Shown piece after piece: positions 33,433 to 41,919 of a stretch of 64,000 bases of DNA. The DNA lies in assembly GCA_944390015.1 (NCBI GenBank), contig CALXOL010000007.1, positions 1-64,000 of the forward strand, in the 5' to 3' direction. The notes beneath the pieces were generated by a model, which did not search any database, had not been told where the DNA came from, and saw only the letters and a program-made list of their open reading frames with translations. Both the position numbers and the translations under genes were made by a program. The stretch is from an uncultured Spirochaetaceae bacterium. Lineage in GTDB: Bacteria; Spirochaetota; Spirochaetia; Sphaerochaetales; Sphaerochaetaceae. Positions within the stretch are counted from its first letter, which is position 1. Every line of letters begins with the position of its first letter.

Positions 33433-34670
33433 CTTATAATCCACCCCGCAGTATCGTCCCCCTGCTCAACGAGGACCGTATCCAGTACTACATAACGGCC
33501 ATTCCTATATACGGTGATCTCCACCGTCTCCCCACTCTCAGAGCCAAAGAGAGAGAGGAAATAATCCGCATAGCCGTTTATCTGCTTGCCGTTTATCTCA
33601 ACAATCACATCACCCGAAAGATAGACCGTACTGTCCCCATATAGTGCCTTCTCCGTTCCCCCTTTCAGTCCTGCCTTTTCGGCATTTCCACCGGCTATCA
33701 CCTGGCTGACCATCAGGCCAGAGTGAATTGGAAGATTAAGATACGATACGATCTGCGGATTCAATTCCATCAATACGGCATCTATGACACCTCGTCTGAT
33801 ACTTCCATTCTCTATGATCTGGGAAGAGACCCTCTTTACAGTCTCCGCTGGAATAGCGAAAGAAATTCCCTGGGCACTGCCCGTTGTCGAATAAATCGAT
33901 GAAATCAAGCCGATCATATTGCCCCTACTGTCTAAAAGAGGCCCTCCACTATTTCCAGGATTAATGAAATTGTCCGTCTGTATGAGATTCGGGATTATCA
34001 TACCATCCGGTGTGAAGACAGAGCGACCAAGTCCTGAGACAACACCTGCGCTCATGCTCCATGTATATCCGTACGGGTGCCCTATTGCGATCGCTCGGCT
34101 TCCTATGACTGCCTCATGCTCTGAAAAAGATATAGGTACTAAATCATCCCTCTCTGTTTTTATGACTGCAATATCCGTAAGGCTGTCAGAACCGATAAGA
34201 ACCGCTTCCATGCTGAGTCCATCATAGAAATTGACCATTATTTTCTCATCATCCCCAAGCACATGCTTATTCGTGACTATGTATCCGTCTCTGGATATTA
34301 TGATACCAGAGGCCTGACTCTCATCACTGAAATTCGCAGAGCTGATTATCTGAACCGTAGATTCCTTAGCCCTCTCATATGAAGCTATGTCAATAAGCTC
34401 ACTCTCCTGAAATGTCCATGCCCCACGTCCATTTAGATAGAGATCGACATCCCCGTAATTCATACTCTCCGTCGGAATACCTGCAAGCTGGAAGAGCCCC
34501 TCCTCCCCTTTTTGATCAATCACAGCCTCAAGAGCACTTCTCATCTCCTCCAATCTCGCATTCTCATATATACTCCTGGTCCATAGCCCCAATAAAATAA
34601 TCAAAGCTATCAAGATAATGGCAAAAACTATCAATTTAATCTTATCTTTTGCATTCTTCTTATCAGTCAC
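33429..34670 (-). CDS. HtrA/Deg-like serine protease, membrane-anchored
   Basis: 413-aa envelope protease. One N-terminal membrane helix (about 11-29) anchors a trypsin-like domain with His in YIVTNKHVLGD, Asp in DSLTDIAVIK and Ser in NPGNSGGPLL. A single C-terminal PDZ domain (about 300-405; LMVSQVIAGGNAEKAGLKGG, VIVEINGKQINGYADYF) follows. The family degrades misfolded envelope proteins. It has one PDZ domain, as in DegS and HhoB-like forms. Co-translated with uvrB. Confidence 0.93.
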   Translation of the reverse strand: MTDKKNAKDKIKLIVFAIILIALIILLGLWTRSIYENARLEEMRSALEAVIDQKGEEGLFQLAGIPTESMNYGDVDLYLNGRGAWTFQESELIDIASYERAKESTVQIISSANFSDESQASGIIISRDGYIVTNKHVLGDDEKIMVNFYDGLSMEAVLIGSDSLTDIAVIKTERDDLVPISFSEHEAVIGSRAIAIGHPYGYTWSMSAGVVSGLGRSVFTPDGMIIPNLIQTDNFINPGNSGGPLLDSRGNMIGLISSIYSTTGSAQGISFAIPAETVKRVSSQIIENGSIRRGVIDAVLMELNPQIVSYLNLPIHSGLMVSQVIAGGNAEKAGLKGGTEKALYGDSTVYLSGDVIVEINGKQINGYADYFLSLFGSESGETVEITVYRNGRYVVLDTVLVEQGDDTAGWIIR

Positions 34671-34721
34671 AACAATAAAATATCACAAAAAGGGTTTTTT
34701 GTGTTTTACTATGGAATTGAA

Positions 34722-35498
34722 ATGTGTGAAAAGAAGTTGAATGCCACGGCGTGGGATAATGAGGCCATGAGAGGGAATTACTGGACAAGACCGGTATCTG
34801 AAGAAGAGGTTTCCAAGGCGAAAAACGGGGACCTTCGAATCTGGCTGACCCCATCCAAAATGGTAAAGAAATCATGGATTTCCGGAACAAAAGGTAAGAA
34901 AGTCCTTCTTCTCGCATCAGGAGGAGGTCAGCAGAGCGTGCTGCTCTCTGCCTATGGAGCGCATATACTGAGCATAGACATATCAAAGGAGCAGATAAGG
35001 AGAGATTTAGATACTCTGAGAAGATTCGGCCTTGATGGAGAGGCACGAATCGGGGATATGTGCGATTTAGGAGATTTAGAGGACTCTTCCTTCGACTATG
35101 TGTTCATTCCCCATTCCATAAACTTCATATCAAATCTTGATGATCTTTATTCAGGGGTATCCAGAGTACTGAAAGAGGGAGGGCATCTTCTATTCGGCTC
35201 GGCAAATCCAGTGCTCTATATTTTTGATGAGAAGAAGGAAAAAAGGGGAAAGCTTAAAGTCAAATACACTCTGCCATTCTCAGATGAAAAGAGTAAGAGT
35301 AAAAAAGAGATAAAGAAGATGATAAAGGCAAAGGACACGTTTGAATCCAGCCATACGCTCTCTTCAATTCTCTCCCCACTCTTTGAAAAAGGATTCATCC
35401 TCGTAGATTTCTACAGTGATGAATCATTGAATGAGACTGTCGATTCCTTCATCCATGATAGTTTTCTGGCCTTCAATTTCGCTAAATGCCGATTCTGA
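34722..35498 (+). CDS. Class I SAM-dependent methyltransferase
   Basis: 258-aa methyltransferase. SAM motif I is KKVLLLASGGGQQSVLL, the acidic residue after beta-2 is in ILSIDISKEQ, and GDMCDLGDLEDSSFDYVFIPHS is the motif III/IV region, followed by LKEGGHLLFGSANP. The substrate is unknown. The ATG at 34722 is preferred over an upstream GTG at 34701, though neither has a strong ribosome binding site. It converges on apbE with a 17-bp overlap. Confidence 0.8.
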   Translation: MCEKKLNATAWDNEAMRGNYWTRPVSEEEVSKAKNGDLRIWLTPSKMVKKSWISGTKGKKVLLLASGGGQQSVLLSAYGAHILSIDISKEQIRRDLDTLRRFGLDGEARIGDMCDLGDLEDSSFDYVFIPHSINFISNLDDLYSGVSRVLKEGGHLLFGSANPVLYIFDEKKEKRGKLKVKYTLPFSDEKSKSKKEIKKMIKAKDTFESSHTLSSILSPLFEKGFILVDFYSDESLNETVDSFIHDSFLAFNFAKCRF

Positions 35499-36447
35499 CC
35501 GTGCTGCCATCCTTCAAAAGGAATACCGCCTTGACATTATAATGTCTTACAATATCAGCTGCTTTATCAGAGCCAAGAGCGAAACACGCGGTAGAGAGCA
35601 TATCGGCAAGCGTAGCATCTTCCGTTATGATCGATGATGAGACGATATCCGAGGATGCGGGATAGCCGGTCTTATAGTCCAGGATATGATGGTAGACCTG
35701 TCCATCCTGTGCTATAAAATACCGCTCATATCCACCACTTGTGACTACTGCCGAATCGCTGCATTCGACGGTGGTGTAATATCCTCCCCTCTCCGTATCG
35801 GGATTCTGAAGGCCTATAGTCCATGCTCTTCCTGAGGGATGAGTGCCTACGGCATATACGTTACCACCAAGGTTTATTATCGCACTCTCAACCCCGTTTC
35901 CCTCAAAATAAGAAGCAAGCACATCCGATATATACCCCTTACCGACCGCTCCGAGATCTATCGCCATACCCTCTTTTAAGAATCTTACGCTTTTCTCATC
36001 CTCATCAAGAGAGATGTTCCTCCAGTCAAGAAGAGGAAGCACCTCCTCTATCTCAGAGGAAGAAGGTACCCTCTCATCCTCGCTTCCAATTGCCCAAAGC
36101 CTTACAAGAGGACCGATTGCGAGATTGAACGCACCAAACGTGTATTCCGTCACACTATAAGCATACGAGAGTAAGGAGAAAAGCTCATCAGAAACGTACA
36201 CATCCTCTTGATAAGCATTCCTATTCACATTTGAGAGTTCACTATCCTCATCATACATGTCGATCATGCCTGCAATCTCTTTCATGAGATCAAAAGCACC
36301 CTGTACGAACTCCTCGTCCTCAGCCTCATATACAGTGATGGAACAGATGGTATTAAGATCAAGGGATGTAAATACTCTTGCCTCATTTTTCTCACATGAT
36401 GGAAAAAGAAACATCAAGAGCAATAGAGGAAGAAGAAATCTCCTCAT
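35482..36447 (-). CDS. apbE: ApbE family FAD:protein FMN transferase, lipoprotein
   Basis: 321-aa lipoprotein (lipobox FPSC, Cys18), expected to act in the periplasm attaching FMN to Thr of flavoproteins such as RnfD/RnfG or hydrolysing FAD, as the Treponema pallidum Ftp does. LDLNTICSITVY, FNLAIGPLVRLW, AIDLGAVGKGYISDVL, SAIINLGGNVYAVG, HHILDYKTGYPA and EDATLADMLSTACFALG are family motifs in order. Its ATG overlaps the stop of the upstream PfkB-like gene (ATGA). Confidence 0.95.
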   Translation of the reverse strand: MRRFLLPLLLLMFLFPSCEKNEARVFTSLDLNTICSITVYEAEDEEFVQGAFDLMKEIAGMIDMYDEDSELSNVNRNAYQEDVYVSDELFSLLSYAYSVTEYTFGAFNLAIGPLVRLWAIGSEDERVPSSSEIEEVLPLLDWRNISLDEDEKSVRFLKEGMAIDLGAVGKGYISDVLASYFEGNGVESAIINLGGNVYAVGTHPSGRAWTIGLQNPDTERGGYYTTVECSDSAVVTSGGYERYFIAQDGQVYHHILDYKTGYPASSDIVSSSIITEDATLADMLSTACFALGSDKAADIVRHYNVKAVFLLKDGSTVRIGI

Positions 36448-37235
36448 AAAGCACCTAGCATCTCTGATATGAAATCATCCGTAAGGTCATATCTGGAGAT
36501 ATCCTCTCCATCGGATGGAAGAAATCCGGCTCTCTCAAGATATACCATTATCGAGGCAGAGAAAGAATCATCACTTAAATCCTTTGACAAAGAGTAGCTA
36601 TTTACCTTCTCACCCATCCTATATACGTCTACGCCATCATTCCTTCTTAAAAAGACCAGTTTTGCTCCATTTAAAAGAGTCTCACTCGCAGAATCTTCTT
36701 TTGTTATAAAAAGATCCGTATAAGGGCAAAGGGTCTCAATACCACGCTCGGCTACAGGCCCCTCAGCCTTTTCATTCAAGTCCACGGCGATGAAAGGGCG
36801 TGGAGAGAGGAAAAGAACCTGATCTATCACGGCACTCGAGGCGGGATTGAAACTGAGTATTCTTGAGCTCAAATGTACAGCCTTTATATTCGTATGAACG
36901 CTCAATGCCGACTGTAGGGACTGGGAATTCAGAAGAGCGGAAGCACTATACTGATGAAAATCAGAGACGCTGCCATCAGAAAAAGAGATGCACACATTCG
37001 TCTTAAAAGGCAAGCGCACGATATCCGGATCAAAGAGGATCTCATCTTCTACTAAGCGTTCTACGATGAGAGAGCCGGCCTTATCGGAGCCAAGTGAACA
37101 GAAGAGAGCGGGGAAAAGCCCTTTTTCAGCAATGTTTTTCGCCACACGATATCCGTATCCGGAAACCTCACATCTAAAATCGCCATCCTCCTTCTCATAT
37201 AATGAAAGGCAGGCATCACCCATTATAGCTATCAT
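36444..37235 (-). CDS. Degenerate PfkB/ribokinase family protein
   Basis: 263 aa. It starts with MIAIMGDACLSLYEKEDGDF, and ALFCSLGSDKAGSLIVERL and PFIAVDLNEKAEG resemble PfkB carbohydrate kinases. The usual DTTGAGDSFSAG signature is replaced by DLSDDSFSASI: the catalytic Asp position is retained but the GAG anion hole is lost, so kinase activity is doubtful. The chosen ATG at 37235 is 7 nt after a -10 (TAGTAT) with a 17-bp-spaced TTGAGA. It is coupled to apbE by a 4-bp overlap. Confidence 0.65.
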   Translation of the reverse strand: MIAIMGDACLSLYEKEDGDFRCEVSGYGYRVAKNIAEKGLFPALFCSLGSDKAGSLIVERLVEDEILFDPDIVRLPFKTNVCISFSDGSVSDFHQYSASALLNSQSLQSALSVHTNIKAVHLSSRILSFNPASSAVIDQVLFLSPRPFIAVDLNEKAEGPVAERGIETLCPYTDLFITKEDSASETLLNGAKLVFLRRNDGVDVYRMGEKVNSYSLSKDLSDDSFSASIMVYLERAGFLPSDGEDISRYDLTDDFISEMLGAL

Positions 37236-37242
37236 GTCTGCT

Positions 37243-37280
37243 ATACTAGCTTGAATAACGATTCCTCTCAAGTGTAGTAT
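37243..37280. promoter_or_regulatory. Interlocked divergent promoters
   Basis: Minus strand: TTGAGA (plus 37266-37271) -N17- TAGTAT (plus 37243-37248), 7 nt before ATG 37235. Plus strand: TTGAAT (37251-37256) -N18- TAGTAT (37275-37280), 6 nt before ATG 37287. The two promoters cross each other completely, so they should be mutually exclusive. Confidence 0.6.
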
Positions 37281-37286
37281 TCCTTT

Positions 37287-37700
37287 ATGCAGATAAAAAA
37301 GACAGACTGGATAGGCCGTCCTGAGAAAGTGATGGTAAGATCTCATAGCCTTACATTCAAGACAGATAAAAGGTGTGCAGTACTTTATACTCTGGAAGAG
37401 ACGGGAGAGCTGAAACTCATAAAACACAATAAAAGCGTCTCTTTTCTGATGTTACATACGAAAAAGGACCGCATCATCATCTCAGACGATGTTATTGACG
37501 CATCTTTCTTCGGCCTCAGGGAGAAAATCGAGATTAAAGCTGGTGACATGCTCCTGGTAAAAAAAGAAGGAAGTAAAATAACCTTCTCATCCGACTCTTT
37601 CAAACTCTTAGAGATAGAGAACGAGGCATTTGCTTCATCTGCATCCTTTGGTTTTCTCATAGAAGGATCAGATGAAGAGGTCTTCCTGGAATTCTTTTAA
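37287..37700 (+). CDS. Hypothetical cytoplasmic protein
   Basis: 137 aa, no signal or membrane segment. It is a beta-rich sequence of short strands (RSHSLTFKTDKRCAVLYTLE, VSFLMLHTKKDRIIISDDVI, EIKAGDMLLVKKEGSKITF). No family recognised. It lacks a Shine-Dalgarno and lies 6 nt after a -10 element, so a leaderless mRNA is predicted. Confidence 0.6.
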   Translation: MQIKKTDWIGRPEKVMVRSHSLTFKTDKRCAVLYTLEETGELKLIKHNKSVSFLMLHTKKDRIIISDDVIDASFFGLREKIEIKAGDMLLVKKEGSKITFSSDSFKLLEIENEAFASSASFGFLIEGSDEEVFLEFF

Positions 37701-37804
37701 TGAGTATTATTTTCATCTGAAAACTTTACGCAGCCTCCCCTAAAATGATAAAGTAAGCCATCCAAATCTAAATTGCCCTTTGAAAGGCAAGTAAGGAGAA
37801 TATC

Positions 37805-39499
37805 ATGGAAGAGATAAAAGAAGAGAGACCTCTAAATTTTATTGAGAAAATAATTGAGGACGACCTTAAGAACGGAAGAGTACCCAACAATGAAATCGTT
37901 ACGAGATTTCCACCGGAGCCAAACGGGTATCTTCACATCGGACACATCAAGAGCATCTGCATCAATTTCGGCCTTGCCCAGAAGTACGGAGGACGCTGTC
38001 ATCTCCGCCTTGATGACACAAATCCTGCAAAGGAAGAGACGGAGTACATCGACTCAATAAAGGAAGACATCAAATGGCTCGGTTTTGATTGGGGCAAATA
38101 CGAATACTACGCCTCAGATTATTATGACCAGCTTTATGAGATTGCAGTCCGCCTCATAAAAGAAGGAAAGGCATACGTAGACTCACTCTCAGCAGAGGAG
38201 ATGAAGGAATACAGGGGAACTCTTACTGAACCAGGAAAGAACAGCCCTGACAGGGATCGTCCTATTGAAGAGAATCTAAGACTCTTTGAAGAGATGAGAG
38301 AAGGAAAATACCCGGAAGGCGCCTATACCCTTAGGGCCAAGATTGACATGGCAAGTCCAAACATCAACATGCGCGATCCCGCTCTATATAGGATTAAATA
38401 TGCAACCCATCCTCGTACCGGAGACAAATGGTGCATCTACCCGATGTATGATTTCACACACCCGATCTCCGATGCCATTGAAGGTATAACGCACAGTATC
38501 TGCACCCTTGAGTTCGAGGATCACCGTCCTGCATATGACTGGGCGACCAGCATCGATGGAATCGAACATACTCCACATCAGTATGAGTTCGCCCGTCTCA
38601 ACATAAACTACCTGTTGATGAGCAAAAGAAAGCTGCTTTATCTCGTAAACAACAATTTCGTAACCGGCTGGGATGACCCGAGAATGCCGACTGTAAGCGG
38701 AATAAGAAGAAGAGGATATTCCCCTGAGAGCATGAAGGACTTTGTAAGCCGTGTAGGAGTAGCAAAGGTAGAAGGCGTTGTTGACTATTCACTTATGGAG
38801 TTCTGTGTACGCGAAGACCTCAATAAGAGAGCTAAGAGACTCATGGCGGTTCTCGATCCCGTCCTTGTCATCATCGATAACTACCCAGAGGGCAAAGTCG
38901 AGTATTTCGAGGCTGAGAACAACCCGGAGGATGAGAATTCAGGAGTACATAAGGTCGCTTTCTCAAAGAACATATTCATTGAGAGAGAAGACTTCATGGA
39001 GAATCCTGTCAAAGGATACCACAGGCTTTATATCGGAAACGAGATCAGGCTTAAGCACGCCTACTACATTACAGCAACCAGCGTAGATAAAGACGAAGAT
39101 GGAAAGATCATCGCAGTACATGCGACATACGACCCGGAGAGTAAGGGTGGTACGACAGCAGATGGCAGAAAAGTCAGAGGTACGAGCCACTGGGTATCAA
39201 AAGACCATGCGCTTGTTGCAGAGGTCAGACAGTACGATAAGCTCTTTAAGGCTGAGAATCCCGGTGCTCAGACAGGCAACTACCTTGATGATCTCAATCC
39301 GGACTCACTCATCGTCATTGAGAAGGCCTATATCGAAGAAGAGGCTGCTAATGCGAAGGTCGGAGATTACCTACAGTTCATACGTAACGGATACTACTGC
39401 GTAGATAGTAAGGACAGCAGGCCTGAGCATATGGTATTCAACCGCACCTGCACGCTCAAAGACAGCTGGGCGAAACAGAAAGCAAAGATGGGACTTTGA
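37805..39499 (+). CDS. glnS: Glutaminyl-tRNA synthetase
   Basis: 564-aa class I synthetase charging tRNA-Gln directly. TRFPPEPNGYLHIGHIKS holds the HIGH motif and LLMSKRKLLYLV the KMSKS equivalent. WCIYPMYDFTHPISDAIEGI and TLEFEDHRPAYDW are GlnRS-specific. The C-terminal anticodon-binding barrels are full length. AAGGAG precedes the ATG. A small stem TTGCC/GGCAA (37773-37777, 37786-37790) lies just before that site. Followed by a UUCG-loop terminator. Confidence 0.98.
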   Translation: MEEIKEERPLNFIEKIIEDDLKNGRVPNNEIVTRFPPEPNGYLHIGHIKSICINFGLAQKYGGRCHLRLDDTNPAKEETEYIDSIKEDIKWLGFDWGKYEYYASDYYDQLYEIAVRLIKEGKAYVDSLSAEEMKEYRGTLTEPGKNSPDRDRPIEENLRLFEEMREGKYPEGAYTLRAKIDMASPNINMRDPALYRIKYATHPRTGDKWCIYPMYDFTHPISDAIEGITHSICTLEFEDHRPAYDWATSIDGIEHTPHQYEFARLNINYLLMSKRKLLYLVNNNFVTGWDDPRMPTVSGIRRRGYSPESMKDFVSRVGVAKVEGVVDYSLMEFCVREDLNKRAKRLMAVLDPVLVIIDNYPEGKVEYFEAENNPEDENSGVHKVAFSKNIFIEREDFMENPVKGYHRLYIGNEIRLKHAYYITATSVDKDEDGKIIAVHATYDPESKGGTTADGRKVRGTSHWVSKDHALVAEVRQYDKLFKAENPGAQTGNYLDDLNPDSLIVIEKAYIEEEAANAKVGDYLQFIRNGYYCVDSKDSRPEHMVFNRTCTLKDSWAKQKAKMGL

Positions 39500-39518
39500 A
39501 GAATTAATTCACTTTGAT

Positions 39519-39549
39519 GGGACTTCTTCGGAGGTCCCTTTCCTTTTTC
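39519..39549 (+). terminator. Terminator of glnS
   Basis: Stem GGGACTTC/GAGGTCCC (39519-39526, 39531-39538) capped by TTCG, then a T/C-rich tract. Confidence 0.9.
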
Positions 39550-39575
39550 CTCCTATTACGGTAATATCCTCTGCT

Positions 39576-40751
39576 ATGGTATCTGCACTGCTACTAATAG
39601 TAATTTACATATCATTCATCTCACTCGGGCTTCCAGACAGCCTTTTAGGGGCCTCATGGCCTATGATGCATCAAAGCCTAGGCTTTGATACCTCATCCCT
39701 GGGATATATATCATTTACCATCTGCATCGGTACGGTCATCTCTTCCCTATCCTATTCAAAGCTCTCATCAAGATTCCGCACGGAGCAGATCACATTGGCT
39801 TCCGTTCTGCTTACTGCGCTATCCCTTTTCACATTCGCATTCCTTGCAGATAAATACACGGTATTTCCAATAGCACTCGCACTTGGAATCGGGGCAGGGA
39901 GTGTCGATGCGGGGCTTAACTACTATGTCGCACTTCACTATAAGGCAAGGCATATGAGCTGGCTGCATGCGTTCTGGGGGCTTGGAACGACTTTCGGACC
40001 TACAGTGCTTGCACTTTTCTTCTCTCAGGGAAAGTCCTGGAATGATGCGTATTTCATAATGGGCGCAGTACAAAGCCTCATAGTTCTGATTCTTCTCCTC
40101 TCGTTTCCATTATGGAAGAAGAATGAAAAAAACAGCCTGCGCTCGGAAAGTCATAATGATACGAGAACAGAGAATGCAGATACGAAAAAGGGTGTTCTGA
40201 GGATAAAAGGAGCTAAATTGGTGCTCCTATCTTTCTTCCTGTATTGTGCGATTGAATCCACAATGCTCAACTGGAGTGCCTCCTTCACTGTCTTCGCAAA
40301 GTCCCTTACAGAGAGCCAAGGTGCGCAAATCGCATCCTTCATATACTGGGGAATGACAATCGGACGGCTTTTAACCGGCATATTCAACGAGAAGACAGGA
40401 GACCGTTTCATGATCTCCGTGGGACTCATCCTCTCATTGACTGGAGCCATACTTCTTATTATATCGACATCTTTTTCCATGATAGCCGTATCCATATTCC
40501 TCATAGGTCTTGGTTTTGCTCCTGTCTATCCATCCCTTCTCCATCAGACCCCAGCGATATTCGGAATGGATGACTCACAGAAAATAATGGGTTATGAGAT
40601 GTCATCCGCATATATCGGATCGAGCCTGACACCATTTCTTTTCGGGCTTTTTACAAGAGTAACAGGTGTGGGAATACTACCTCTGGTCCTTCTAATCTTT
40701 GTGGGCTTTGAGATAATTGTGGCGATGCTGAAAAGAAGGCTTTATCTCTAA
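39576..40751 (+). CDS. Major facilitator superfamily transporter
   Basis: 391-aa inner-membrane protein with about 12 helices split by a basic, hydrophilic central loop (about 177-212). SLGLPDSLLGASWPMMHQSLG at the N-terminus and GAGSVDAGLNYYVALHY resemble the FucP/sugar-type MFS branch. The substrate is unknown. TAATAT (39562-39567) lies 8 nt before the ATG and there is no Shine-Dalgarno. It abuts the convergent HD gene with no gap. Confidence 0.87.
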   Translation: MVSALLLIVIYISFISLGLPDSLLGASWPMMHQSLGFDTSSLGYISFTICIGTVISSLSYSKLSSRFRTEQITLASVLLTALSLFTFAFLADKYTVFPIALALGIGAGSVDAGLNYYVALHYKARHMSWLHAFWGLGTTFGPTVLALFFSQGKSWNDAYFIMGAVQSLIVLILLLSFPLWKKNEKNSLRSESHNDTRTENADTKKGVLRIKGAKLVLLSFFLYCAIESTMLNWSASFTVFAKSLTESQGAQIASFIYWGMTIGRLLTGIFNEKTGDRFMISVGLILSLTGAILLIISTSFSMIAVSIFLIGLGFAPVYPSLLHQTPAIFGMDDSQKIMGYEMSSAYIGSSLTPFLFGLFTRVTGVGILPLVLLIFVGFEIIVAMLKRRLYL

Positions 40752-41228
40752 TTAAGCAAGCAGTATTTCAAGCTCGTTTTTAAGCTTCCTAAACCTGGGA
40801 TAATCCTTCATGGACGGACTTTGAAATGGGTCTGAAAGGAAATGATCCATCACATCGGCATCCTTTAGCACCTCATCCATTGGATCGTGCTCCTTCTTTT
40901 TATCACTATGATGCTTTATTGCCGAAACGACAACATCAATCTCCTGCTGAGTAAAGATATTCAACGATTTCAATACTCCGCTGGCTAAGATGGATCCGTG
41001 CAATGCATGCTCTCTCCTGTAATGGGTAAATGCATAAAGATCATGCAGGATACCAGAAATATATGCCAGCTCTGGATTCAAAGAGCGACGGGATGCAAGA
41101 AGAAATGAGAATTTTGCAACAGCGGTAAGATGGGCGACAGCCTCCATTTTCTCAACATCATCCGCGATTTCACCCAGAATCGTGAAAGCCATATTCTCAA
41201 CCGCATGAATCCTGTCCATGTTCAGCAT
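40752..41228 (-). CDS. HD-domain phosphohydrolase-like protein
   Basis: 158-aa metal-dependent phosphohydrolase candidate. The conserved ligands are recognisable: His in AHLTAVAKF, His-Asp in GILHDLYAF, His in AIKHHSDKK and Asp in LKDADVMDHFL. The arrangement resembles YedJ/YqeK-type small HD proteins; the substrate is unknown. TATTAT (minus strand) lies 8 nt before the ATG at 41228 and no Shine-Dalgarno is visible. Confidence 0.8.
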   Translation of the reverse strand: MLNMDRIHAVENMAFTILGEIADDVEKMEAVAHLTAVAKFSFLLASRRSLNPELAYISGILHDLYAFTHYRREHALHGSILASGVLKSLNIFTQQEIDVVVSAIKHHSDKKKEHDPMDEVLKDADVMDHFLSDPFQSPSMKDYPRFRKLKNELEILLA

Positions 41229-41307
41229 ACTACCACATAATATGCATCTTTGTTAACAAAAGGTGATAATTGAATTTTTCCCGAAAAAAATGTATTCATA
41301 CATTCCG

Positions 41308-41895
41308 ATGGAAAATATTGCGTCTGATTTAGATTATCTGAAAGGTACCTCAATCGAGAGGAATATCAGGAATATTGAGGATTTTTACCGCGACGTGAAT
41401 GAAAAGCTCTCCGCATTCTCTTTAAAAGAAGGGATACGATGCCCTACTGGATGCGGCATGTGCTGTGAGAGATTCCTCCCAGATGTTTCAAAGCTTGAGA
41501 GCCTTTATCTCGCATATAACATTCTTCTTTCCGAAAGGAAGACTGAGATAATCAGAAGGCTGAATGAATCAAAGGAACAGAAGAACGGCCCATGCCCGCT
41601 TTATGATGGCGATAATGATTTTCATTGCATGTGCTACGATGCACGCCCTTTGATTTGCCGGCTTTTCGCTTCATCATGCTTTCCTGGGAAAAACGGTGAG
41701 AGTAAATTCGCATTATGTCATTTGAACACTGATTTCAAAGGACCGGATAAAGTGCCAGCTGATGCTCCCGTAATGGGCGTATTCGGACAGAGGATGATTT
41801 GCTTAGAAGACAATGACAACATAACCGAATTTCTTCCGCTCCGAGTCTTAAAAGACATATCGTTGATAGAGTTTTACAGCAGACTGAAAAAATAA
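41308..41895 (+). CDS. YkgJ-like Cys-cluster protein
   Basis: 195 aa. RCPTGCGMCCERF and then CMCYDARPLICRLFASSC form the zinc or iron-chelating cysteine cluster (UPF0153/YkgJ, PF03692 type). Function unknown. The start is uncertain. ATG 41308 is chosen because TTGAAT (41270-41275) -N17- TATTCA (41293-41298) ends 9 nt before it; an ATG at 41290 or GTG at 41263 would extend the protein by 6 or 15 residues. Confidence 0.75.
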   Translation: MENIASDLDYLKGTSIERNIRNIEDFYRDVNEKLSAFSLKEGIRCPTGCGMCCERFLPDVSKLESLYLAYNILLSERKTEIIRRLNESKEQKNGPCPLYDGDNDFHCMCYDARPLICRLFASSCFPGKNGESKFALCHLNTDFKGPDKVPADAPVMGVFGQRMICLEDNDNITEFLPLRVLKDISLIEFYSRLKK

Positions 41896-41919
41896 TGCCG
41901 CATTTCTGCGGCAATTTCC

